NCBI RefSeq assembly: GCF_900105865.1
Contig: NZ_LT629804.1
Span: forward strand, 620,001 to 684,000
Reading direction: 5' to 3'
DNA: 64,000 nt
From: Arcanobacterium phocae
GTDB lineage: Bacteria; Actinomycetota; Actinomycetes; Actinomycetales; Actinomycetaceae
Both the position numbers and the translations under genes were made by a program. Below, piece after piece: positions 8,877-17,834 of the stretch. The notes beneath the pieces are model-generated. The model was not told the origin of the DNA. It worked only from the letters and a program-made list of their open reading frames with translations, and made no database searches. The first letter of the stretch is position 1. Each line of letters starts with the position of its first letter.

Positions 8877-9653
8877 GTGCGGTTATCTGTGACTGAAACT
8901 GGCAAAAAGCTGGACGGCATTATCGTCGCTTTTCATGGGGTTACCGATAATGGAGCATCACTTGCTGATTTAGCTACTCGTTTCGGGGCTCGCTGGCAGG
9001 TTGTGTTAGTTGATTCCTTGGGGCACGGTTTTTCGGAGCGATTTTCCGACGACGATCTGCGCGATCCGTTCCATGCCGCATGTGAAGCGGCAAGCGGCGT
9101 CGTCAAACGATACGCACAGCAGGCCGCCACCGGAAAAGTCTTCGTTATCGGGCATTCGATGGGTGGTGCGATTGCCGCGTGGGTGGCGGTGAACTATCCG
9201 GATTTAGTGGCGGGAGCAGTCTTAGAAGATCCAGCGATTTTGACTGCCAGTCAAGCAAAAAGCTATCGGGAAGCTGCGCCGGACCTAGCGGCCGGAGTGC
9301 GCGGAGTGTGTGCTGACCCAGGGCAAGCGCTGACGGATATCCGTGCTGCACACCCAGCTTGGTCGGCATCGGAATGTGCTGGTTGGGTGCAAGGCAAAAC
9401 CCACGTGGATATGCGTCTGGTAGAAAGTGGCGTGGTTGGAACTACGGACGAGTCTCTGTTCGCAAATCTAGCTGTGCCGACGCTGCTCATCGCCGGAGAT
9501 CGAGACAATATTTTGTTTGATGACGGACGGCTTGCGACCATCATCAACCCGGTAATAACTATTGAGCGCATCGCTGGAGCAAGCCATTGTGTGCGCCGCG
9601 ATCAGCCGGAAAAGTTCTATGACGCAGTGGATCGATGGATGAGTAATCAATAG
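8877..9653 (+). CDS. Alpha/beta-hydrolase fold protein
   Basis: 258-residue soluble hydrolase. The nucleophile elbow is IGHSMGGAIA (Ser at about residue 92), an oxyanion strand IIVAFHGVTDNG lies near the N-terminus, a likely acid is in AGDRDNILFDDG (about 203) and the catalytic His is in GASHCVRRDQP (about 238). The pattern matches carboxylesterase or C-C hydrolase-like enzymes; the substrate cannot be told. A GTG start at 8877 is chosen because AAGGA lies 6 nt upstream, and the next in-frame Met would remove the first strand. No signal peptide, so it acts in the cytoplasm. Confidence 0.85.
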   Translation: MRLSVTETGKKLDGIIVAFHGVTDNGASLADLATRFGARWQVVLVDSLGHGFSERFSDDDLRDPFHAACEAASGVVKRYAQQAATGKVFVIGHSMGGAIAAWVAVNYPDLVAGAVLEDPAILTASQAKSYREAAPDLAAGVRGVCADPGQALTDIRAAHPAWSASECAGWVQGKTHVDMRLVESGVVGTTDESLFANLAVPTLLIAGDRDNILFDDGRLATIINPVITIERIAGASHCVRRDQPEKFYDAVDRWMSNQ

Positions 9654-9794
9654 TTGACCAGATGGACTTAATACTTGCTTTTGGGGCGGAAATAAAGTAG
9701 CTTATTTGCATAAGGAGCTCCTGCCGTTGACCATCCACCTATAAGGATAGTGCCGATGACAGGAGCATATCTTTGATGAAATGGGATAGTAACA

Positions 9795-10547
9795 ATGGGG
9801 TTACAACGGCGAACGTTAACTCATGCTACCCGGCCAATCGTGACTGCAATATTGGTCGATGGTGGCTTTTATCGAAGAAGGGCTTATTCGCTTTTTGGCG
9901 ATAAGACGGAAAAAGATCGTGCAGATGAACTTTTGAAATATTGCCACCGGCACATATCCAAATCTCGTAGCAGTCTTTACCGAATTTTTTACTATGACTG
10001 CCCGCCGTCGGATAAAGTTTTTTATCACCCGCTTTTAAAGAAACAAGTTGATCTTCGCAAAACTGACAAGTATCGATGGAGTACAAACTTTTTCGAAGAA
10101 CTTACGAAGAAACGAAAAGTAGCTCTTCGTCTAGGGGAAGAGCTGGAAACACAGAGTGGTTATCGACTAAGACCTGTAATCCTAAAAAAGTTACTTGCAG
10201 GCAGAATAGCTATCGAAGACTTATCTGAGAGAGATTTCGAGCTTGATATTGTGCAAAAGGGTGTTGATATGAGAATTGGACTTGATATTGCCTCTCTTGC
10301 TGAACGACAGTTTGCCAATCAAATTATTATGATTTCGGGAGATTCTGATTTTGTGCCTGCTGCTAAGCATGCTCGACGGTCGGGAATAGACTTTATTCTT
10401 GATCCGATGTGGGCCAAAATCGCTCCAAGTCTAAGTGAACATGTGGATGGGATTCGGCAGTGTGTTCTTCCTCCTCCGGACAACCTTGACGATCCGTTAC
10501 ATGTGAAAGTTGATAGCGAAGAGGCTGATTTCGACGACGAAGCATAG
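9795..10547 (+). CDS. NYN-domain (PIN-like) protein, LabA/DUF88 type
   Basis: 250-residue protein with a NYN fold, a PIN-like RNase superfamily. Acidic residues that would bind metal are visible in AILVDGGFYRRRA (about residue 19), in QKGVDMRIGLDI (about 156-162) and in IMISGDSDFVPAAKHA (about 180). Family members are predicted RNases or RNA-processing factors; some sit in defence or regulatory loci. It stands alone upstream of the gnpA operon with a gap of about 130 bp. The ribosome binding site before ATG 9795 is weak, so the start is less certain than the frame. Confidence 0.8.
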   Translation: MGLQRRTLTHATRPIVTAILVDGGFYRRRAYSLFGDKTEKDRADELLKYCHRHISKSRSSLYRIFYYDCPPSDKVFYHPLLKKQVDLRKTDKYRWSTNFFEELTKKRKVALRLGEELETQSGYRLRPVILKKLLAGRIAIEDLSERDFELDIVQKGVDMRIGLDIASLAERQFANQIIMISGDSDFVPAAKHARRSGIDFILDPMWAKIAPSLSEHVDGIRQCVLPPPDNLDDPLHVKVDSEEADFDDEA

Positions 10548-10681
10548 GTTTATTTTGTGCTACGATTTTTGCAGTTGTGGAGTGTCATCGTGGACTCTCC
10601 AAGCCAGTCGCTGATCGTTCCACTGGCACAGCTGAGGGATGCTTATACCTTGCCGTGAGTACCTGTTATGAGGGAGTAAAT

Positions 10682-12844
10682 ATGAGCGTTGGTCGCTTTA
10701 CTATACCTACCGAAGAAAACTTTATTCAGCAGTCCACTGAGTTAGCCGAAAAATGGGGTGCGGATGCTATCCGTAATTCAGACGGCACCCACCTCGATGA
10801 CGACGTCATCAACATGGGCAAACGTATATATTCGGCATATTTCCCTAACCGCGGTCACAACTATTTTATGAAAGATCATATGGACTGCGTGCCCATGGTC
10901 TACCTGATGTCGGAACGTACCCGCGCCACGGACACCACGGTTGATGTGCCGTTGATGGTCACCTATTTTGCCGAGCAGCTCACCATTAACCGGGACGCTA
11001 CGCCGCAACGTTTCTGGGAAGTTATTGACCGTACTTCCGGTGAAGTCCTGCCCATCGACCAGTGGGAGCTCGATCCGCACACCGACGTCGTTCATATTCA
11101 CAACGCTCATCCGATGCACGAATACACGGTGACGTTCTTGGCATACGTCATCTGGGATCCGGTGCAGATGTACAACCACATCACCAACGATTGGGGCGAT
11201 AAGGAACACGAAATCGCGTTCGATCCGCGCCATCCGGAAATCCAAGAATTTATGCTGAACACCTTGGATAAGTGGCTGGTGGATAACCCGCATGTCGACG
11301 TCGTTCGCTTCACTACGTTTTTCTATCAGTTCACGTTGATTTTTAACAACGAGCGCAAAGAGAAAATTGTTGACTGGACCGGTTTTGCGGTGACGGTTTC
11401 GCCGCGTGCGCTCGATGAGTTCGAACGTGAGTATGGTTATCGGATGCGTCCAGAACACTTCGTCGACGGCGGCTCCTACGGTTCGTCCTTCGTCTACCCG
11501 AGCAAAGAACAGCGTGACTGGCTCGACTTCACGGCGGACTTTGTTCACTCGCTGATGAAGCAGATGGTGGAGCGGGTTCAGGCGGCCGGTAAGGAAGCCA
11601 TGATGTTCCTCGGCGATCAGTGGATCGGCACCGAACCTTACTCGGACACATTCCCGGCAGTAGGAATGGATGCGATCGTTGGCTCGGTTGGCGATGGCAC
11701 CACCACCCGCATGATCGCCGACATCAAAGGCGTAAAGTACCATGAGGGCCGCTTCTTGCCTTACTTCTTCCCAGATTCTTTCTATGAAGGTGCTGATCCG
11801 TCAATCGAAGCTTGGGATAACTGGCGTAAGGCACGCCGAGCAATCCTTCGTTCCCCACTAGAGCGTATGGGATACGGCGGATACCTCTCCTTGGCAGCGA
11901 AGTTCCCGAAGTTCGTAGACGACGTAGCAACGATTGCGAACGAGTTCCGCGATATTTATGACAAGTCTGGCGGTACTGGTGCTCAAGCCCAGCTCACAGT
12001 GGCATTGCTAGATGCCTGGGGTGCTCGCCGATCCTGGCAGGAGTTCACGGTTGCTCACGCATTGCCGAACAAATACAACCGCTCGTTCTACGGCATCCTC
12101 GAAGCACTCTCGGGTATGCGCGTCAATGTGCGTTTCTTGAGTTTCGACGACGTCCTCACCAACGGTATCGATTCCGATATCGACGTCATTATTAACGCCG
12201 GTCCACAGGGCACATCGTATTCCGGTGCACAAGCCTGGAAGAATCCGCAGCTCGTTTCGCTGATTCGTTCTTGGGTCAGTTCTGGTAAGGGCTTCGTAGG
12301 TGTTGGCCAGCCGAGCGCCGTCGAACACGGTGGCCGGCTCTTCCAACTCGCCGATATTCTGGGCGTGGATCAAGAAATCTACCACAGCCTCAACGTGGAC
12401 AAGTATTGGCCCGAGCTCACAGAGGATCACTTCGTCATCCAAGATATTCCGCGCGAGAGCCTCGATTTCGGCGAAGCTATTATGAACACCTTCCCGATTT
12501 CGCAACAGACAACCGTGATTTCTGGGCTCGACGGCCAAGTTCAGCTCGCAGTCAACAGTTACGACGACGGCCGTGGCGTCTACCTCTCTGGCCTACCATA
12601 TTCGGCACTGAACGCACGATTGCTCGAACGCGCATTGTTCTATGCGGCACACAAGGAAGACCAGTACGCCGTTTGGGGTTCATCGAACCCAGAATGTGAA
12701 GTGGCATACTTTGCCGAGAAAGGTATCTACGCAGTAGTGAACAACTCGGAACAGCCACAACACACTGTGGTGAGCCTGCCAGGGAGTAAGGCGGCAACAT
12801 TTGATCTGGCGCCGTCAGCGATTGAATGGACGTCGATATCATGA
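10682..12844 (+). CDS. gnpA: 1,3-beta-galactosyl-N-acetylhexosamine phosphorylase (GH112)
   Basis: 720-residue cytoplasmic phosphorylase that cleaves lacto-N-biose I and galacto-N-biose with phosphate to Gal-1-P plus GlcNAc or GalNAc. The N-terminus, MSVGRFTIPTEENF, and the segments DHMDCVPMVYLMSE and MFLGDQWIGTEPYSD are typical of GH112; from memory the catalytic acid lies in the GDQW segment. Length fits clostridial and bifidobacterial homologues (about 720-750). The open frame extends to 10577, but ATG 10682 has GAGGGA 6 nt upstream and starts at the conserved residues. The stop overlaps nahK as ATGA. With nahK and galT it forms the core of a mucin/milk-glycan disaccharide pathway; no dedicated sugar importer lies beside it. 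Confidence 0.93.
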   Translation: MSVGRFTIPTEENFIQQSTELAEKWGADAIRNSDGTHLDDDVINMGKRIYSAYFPNRGHNYFMKDHMDCVPMVYLMSERTRATDTTVDVPLMVTYFAEQLTINRDATPQRFWEVIDRTSGEVLPIDQWELDPHTDVVHIHNAHPMHEYTVTFLAYVIWDPVQMYNHITNDWGDKEHEIAFDPRHPEIQEFMLNTLDKWLVDNPHVDVVRFTTFFYQFTLIFNNERKEKIVDWTGFAVTVSPRALDEFEREYGYRMRPEHFVDGGSYGSSFVYPSKEQRDWLDFTADFVHSLMKQMVERVQAAGKEAMMFLGDQWIGTEPYSDTFPAVGMDAIVGSVGDGTTTRMIADIKGVKYHEGRFLPYFFPDSFYEGADPSIEAWDNWRKARRAILRSPLERMGYGGYLSLAAKFPKFVDDVATIANEFRDIYDKSGGTGAQAQLTVALLDAWGARRSWQEFTVAHALPNKYNRSFYGILEALSGMRVNVRFLSFDDVLTNGIDSDIDVIINAGPQGTSYSGAQAWKNPQLVSLIRSWVSSGKGFVGVGQPSAVEHGGRLFQLADILGVDQEIYHSLNVDKYWPELTEDHFVIQDIPRESLDFGEAIMNTFPISQQTTVISGLDGQVQLAVNSYDDGRGVYLSGLPYSALNARLLERALFYAAHKEDQYAVWGSSNPECEVAYFAEKGIYAVVNNSEQPQHTVVSLPGSKAATFDLAPSAIEWTSIS

Positions 12845-13914
12845 ATGAAGCATGGAGCATTACACAAAAATTCGGTATTCGCGGGGAACACGTCTCGAGT
12901 ACCCGCTGGGGTGACGGGCATATCAACCGAACCTATCGAGTGACAACCAGTAGCGACGACTATATCGTGCAGCAGATCAACACAACCGTGTTTGCGGATG
13001 TGGATAGTTTGATGAACAACATCAAGCTCGTCACCGAACATTTAGGGAAGAAAGGCAAAGAGACGCTGGAGATTATTCCGACGCTCGATAACAAGCTGTA
13101 TCTTCGCCACGGGGAAGAATATTTCCGCGTGTATCGCTATATCGGCAACTCGCGCTCATACAGTTTGGCAACTTCGCCAAACATGGTGCGATCAGTTGCT
13201 GCAGCGTTCGGTCAATTCCAGCGTGACTTGGCAGATTTCGATGCCACGTTGTTGGCAGAAACGATACCGTTCTTCCACCACACCCCAACGCGATACCAGA
13301 ATCTGTTGACCGCGATCGAGAAAGACACTGCGGGACGGGCGGCCGACGTGCAAGACGAGATCGCGTTCTTTATGGAGCGGGCCGCTGAATATTCGCGTGT
13401 GACAGACCTGATGGCTAGCGGGGAGATTCCCTCTCGCGTCACCCATAATGACACCAAGATCAACAACATCTTGCTTGATGCAGATACCGGCGAAGCCCGG
13501 GCCGTGATCGATCTAGATACGGTGATGCCTGGATCACTCCTCTACGATTTCGGCGATGCGCTGCGCACGGGTGCTGCGCTCGCGGACGAGGACGAAAAAG
13601 ACCTCACCAAAGTTGGGTTCAGCCTGGATCTGTACACTGCATACTGTGAAGGATTCATCCCGGCTTTGCGGGAGACGCTCACTCCCGCCGAACTCGACTT
13701 GTTTGCTTTTTCGGCAAAGTTGATGACGGTGGAATGCGGCATGCGTTTCTTAGCTGACTACCTCGACGGCGATATATACTTCGGCACCGCATACCCAGAA
13801 CATAACTTGGTCCGGGCGCGTAACCAGATCGCGATCGTTGCCGATATTGAACGCAAATATGACCAGATGCGGGCAATCGCCGAGCGAGTCTATAACGAGG
13901 CAGGAGAGAAGTAA
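12841..13914 (+). CDS. nahK: N-acetylhexosamine 1-kinase
   Basis: 357-residue anomeric kinase that phosphorylates the GlcNAc or GalNAc released by GnpA to the 1-phosphate using ATP. It has the aminoglycoside-phosphotransferase fold: a nucleotide-binding N-lobe (GDGHINRTYRV, about residues 24-34), the catalytic Brenner-like motif THNDTKINNIL (about 200-210) and the metal-binding AVIDLDTVMPG (about 222-232). Length matches bifidobacterial NahK. The start at 12841 is chosen for the 4-nt ATGA overlap with gnpA, against an in-frame ATG five codons upstream. It ends one base before the galT start codon. Confidence 0.93.
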   Translation: MNEAWSITQKFGIRGEHVSSTRWGDGHINRTYRVTTSSDDYIVQQINTTVFADVDSLMNNIKLVTEHLGKKGKETLEIIPTLDNKLYLRHGEEYFRVYRYIGNSRSYSLATSPNMVRSVAAAFGQFQRDLADFDATLLAETIPFFHHTPTRYQNLLTAIEKDTAGRAADVQDEIAFFMERAAEYSRVTDLMASGEIPSRVTHNDTKINNILLDADTGEARAVIDLDTVMPGSLLYDFGDALRTGAALADEDEKDLTKVGFSLDLYTAYCEGFIPALRETLTPAELDLFAFSAKLMTVECGMRFLADYLDGDIYFGTAYPEHNLVRARNQIAIVADIERKYDQMRAIAERVYNEAGEK

Positions 13915-13915
13915 C

Positions 13916-15403
13916 ATGAGCGACAGCGAGTTGACAGCGTTCTATCGTGCAGTCGATGCGCTGGTTGATTATGCGGACGCCCATCTGGGTCTTGACCCGA
14001 CGGATGCGGATTGGACCCGCAACCGGATCTTCGGGCTGTTCGGACTCAACTCGTATCGGCCAACCGGTGCTACCGGGCGTGAACACGAGCGCCCAGATGC
14101 GTTGATTACACAATTGCGCGAGACGGGTATCGCGGCAGGTTTGTTTGACGCGGATGATGCGCCGTCGTTATGCGACCAGATGTTCGGGATCGTCAGCCTA
14201 CCGCCGTCGGGAATCAAAAACCGATTTTTCGACGACGTCGCTGCGCACGGCGGATCGTATGCAATGGACAGGCTCTACGATTACTCGGTCAAAAACAACT
14301 ATGTGCGGTTGAGTGTACTGGAGGAAAACCCGCGGTTTGAAACGAACGGGCTCGTTGTGACGATCAACAAAGCCAAACCGGAGTTTAAGAGCAGTGCTAC
14401 CGCGAAGGCCGGGAATGCGGTTGCCGGTGGATACCCGCAATGCTCGATCTGTCACGAGAATGAGGGCTTTGCTGGGCGTGCAAAATTCACCCTCCGCACG
14501 ATTCCGGTAACTCTTGGGGATCGGCCCTGGTTCTGGCAGTTCTCGCCATATGGCTATTTCCATGAGCACGGTATTGTGGTTAATCAGGAGCATAAGCCGA
14601 TGCACGTGAGCCGAGGAACGTTCCGGCGGCTGCTTGATTTCGTCGATCAATTCCCGGAGTTCTTTATCGGTTCTAACGCGGCGCTTGCTGGGACTGGTGG
14701 TTCAGTTCTGGGACATGACCATTATCAGGGCGGTAGGAAAACCTTGCCGATGCATACGGCTGGCACCTGGAAATCGTTGCGTTGCCCGGATTTCCCGAAC
14801 GTGACTGTGGAAATTTTGGACTGGCACAATACGGCAGTTCGGGTCGTGTCCACTGATCGTGATGCGATCGAGGAAGTATCGGAGCGGATTCGGGACGGTT
14901 GGGTCAACTATCGTAACGACGAGTTGGGCATTATTCCACGCGATGGCGATCAGGTGTTCTCGTCTGTTTCACCAACGGTGTTGATGACCGATCGTGGCTA
15001 TGAAATGTCCATTATTTTCCGGTCAAATATCACCAGCGAGAAATACCCTGAAGGCGTGTTCCATGCGCATCCGGAATACTTCGCAATCAAGCAAGAATCG
15101 ATCGGGCTCATTGAGGCTCAGGGCTTGTTTATTTTGCCGGGGCGTCTGGACGGGCAGCTTGCGCAGATCGGGGAATTGTTGGCTGAAGACCAGAAGCTTC
15201 CGGAAGAACTGAGCGAGTTTGCTGGAGTTTTTGCTGAGCTTCGCGAGCGGGTAGGTGATAGCCGAGATCCAGAGCGCATCGCTCAAGCGATCCGCGACGA
15301 ATTAGGAAGCGTATGCCAGCGAATCTTGCGGAACACTGCCGTGTTCAAAGAACATTCGACGACGCTCAGCTTCCTGGAGGACCTCGGGTTTATTGCTGAA
15401 TGA
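13916..15403 (+). CDS. galT: UDP-glucose--hexose-1-phosphate uridylyltransferase (GalT, bacterial family 2)
   Basis: 495-residue uridylyltransferase that exchanges UMP between UDP-glucose and Gal-1-P, linking the gnpA product to UDP-galactose and glycolysis. The active-site HxHxQ motif appears as GHDHYQGG (about residue 263), and the overall sequence is of the longer Firmicutes/bifidobacterial GalT class rather than the short E. coli class. Start at 13916 is supported by GGAGAG 8 nt upstream and by MSDSELTAFYRAVDAL being a typical N-terminus. Third and last gene of gnpA-nahK-galT; a strong hairpin follows. The epimerase galE needed to complete the pathway is not in this window. Confidence 0.92.
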   Translation: MSDSELTAFYRAVDALVDYADAHLGLDPTDADWTRNRIFGLFGLNSYRPTGATGREHERPDALITQLRETGIAAGLFDADDAPSLCDQMFGIVSLPPSGIKNRFFDDVAAHGGSYAMDRLYDYSVKNNYVRLSVLEENPRFETNGLVVTINKAKPEFKSSATAKAGNAVAGGYPQCSICHENEGFAGRAKFTLRTIPVTLGDRPWFWQFSPYGYFHEHGIVVNQEHKPMHVSRGTFRRLLDFVDQFPEFFIGSNAALAGTGGSVLGHDHYQGGRKTLPMHTAGTWKSLRCPDFPNVTVEILDWHNTAVRVVSTDRDAIEEVSERIRDGWVNYRNDELGIIPRDGDQVFSSVSPTVLMTDRGYEMSIIFRSNITSEKYPEGVFHAHPEYFAIKQESIGLIEAQGLFILPGRLDGQLAQIGELLAEDQKLPEELSEFAGVFAELRERVGDSRDPERIAQAIRDELGSVCQRILRNTAVFKEHSTTLSFLEDLGFIAE

Positions 15404-15410
15404 TAGTGAC

Positions 15411-15447
15411 TGTGCGGTGGAAGATTAGTGATGTTTTCCGCCGCACA
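15411..15447 (+). terminator. Terminator hairpin after galT
   Basis: A 12-bp stem (TGTGCGGTGGAA against TTCCGCCGCACA, one wobble pair) begins 7 bases after the galT stop. No long T-run follows, so termination may be inefficient. Confidence 0.6.
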
Positions 15448-15477
15448 GCAGATGGTTATGCACATATGGCTACAAGT

Positions 15478-15560
15478 TGAAACTCATTCGGTAAACAACC
15501 GGAAAACAAAAAGCTCATACCGTCAGCCGAGCTACAATTGCTCGGAACGTATATGAGCCT
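15478..15560 (+). pseudogene. Fragment of a MuF-C-like phage-associated domain
   Basis: An open stretch reads NSFGKQPENKKLIPSAELQLLG. It matches the C-terminal part of the larger remnant downstream, where KELISIPALQLLGSNIS is encoded around 16142-16190. The DNA also matches around GCTACAATTGCTCGG. No start codon or upstream domain remains. It is best read as the tail of a second, older copy of the same kind of gene, left after deletion. Confidence 0.55.
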
Positions 15561-15729
15561 TAGTTGGTATTGTATACTAAATCTACTGATGTTTGCGCTG
15601 AAAACAGAAGTGGTTTGCTAAATATAGTTCGCCTGAATTTTTGGGACGTGGCATATCTATCAAGACCCGTACTATAACGTGTTGTTGTTCTGGACAAAAT
15701 TCCCCTAGTCAAATAAGCATCCAGCTCAA

Positions 15730-15756
15730 GAACCATCCCGCGTGTGCAGGGAAAAG
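15730..15756. other. Orphan degenerate CRISPR-repeat-like sequence
   Basis: CCCGCGTGTGCAGGGAAAAG inside this interval matches the core of the array repeat with two differences, in the same orientation as the array on the + strand. Its 5' part reads GAACCAT rather than GAAATAC, which resembles other type I-E repeats. It lies 2.1 kb beyond the trailer end of the array, past the IS remnant. Confidence 0.6.
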
Positions 15757-16490
15757 CTCCATCGATCTATAAAAACATGGGTTGGAGCAACAGCAATATC
15801 TCCCATACACAAAAACATATCTATAAAGAGGTAGAACCCGAGCCGCAAGGGCACGGTCTAAGTGTCGAAACACTAAAGCAGCTACCAGAATTATTAGAGA
15901 AGCCCGCAGCAGTGTTCAATAGCCTTACAAAAAGTAATGCATACACTGTGCTCTTGGATATAAAAGACAATGTTGGTCGAGTCATACTCGTTGCTTTACA
16001 GCCGGACAGTCGAGCATACTACCGAGGGTGACACGTTAATGAAGCTATCGCACTAAGTGTCTACGGTCGAAGCAGTATTGAGCAATTCCCGCAAAGGAAT
16101 GTCGAACAAAGCGCTGTCAAGTATGTAAATCTAGAGATATTAAAAGAGCTTATATCGATACCCGCGCTACAATTGCTCGGCTCAAATATAAGCTCTATTG
16201 AGAGCGTACAGCAATCACCAGCTATTCCACAACCCCAAACTATGAACAGAATAATGGTCTGCGTACCTATCAGTGGAGCCATAACACAAACTCCTGACGG
16301 CGCACGCTTCAGTGTGCGAGTAGAGGATTTGCGAGTAATAGTTGAAGCCCCTGGCGAAGTAGGATCGTTCTTGATCGAGAACACCGATATTTTTCCCGAC
16401 GGGCAAGATGTATTCATATCCGGAACCCTCAATGAAGCTTCAACACCAATAGTGATTGAAGCTACCAACGTTGGTCTACCAGTGATCTAG
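15744..16490 (+). pseudogene. MuF-C-like phage/effector protein remnant with in-frame stop
   Basis: One reading frame runs through 15744-16490, interrupted by a single TGA at 16029-16031. Before it, GLSVETLKQLPELLEKP and AYTVLLDIKDNVGRVILVAL match the C-terminal barrel/nuclease-like domain found after phage MuF head proteins and in mobile-element effectors. After it, NEAIALSVYGRSSIEQF continues the same domain, as the family would predict, and a tail of about 100 residues (VPISGAITQTPDGARFSV) follows. The region upstream of 15744, where a MuF or delivery domain would be, is missing and replaced by a CRISPR-like repeat. The likely state is an inactivated 5'-deleted gene. The domain call is from remembered family pattern. 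Confidence 0.6.
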
Positions 16491-16498
16491 GGGCGTAA

Positions 16499-17809
<1,311 letters not shown>

Positions 17810-17834
17810 CTCCATCGAAATTAAAGACAACAAA

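Noticed and set aside
10548..10681. Possible operator upstream of gnpA (GGAGTG...ACTCTCC)
   Set aside because: The inverted repeat is short and imperfect, and no regulator gene is adjacent; not enough to claim an operator.
10778..11743. 321-codon open frame antisense to gnpA
   Set aside because: It lies entirely within a strongly supported GH112 gene, has no ribosome binding site and no family resemblance.
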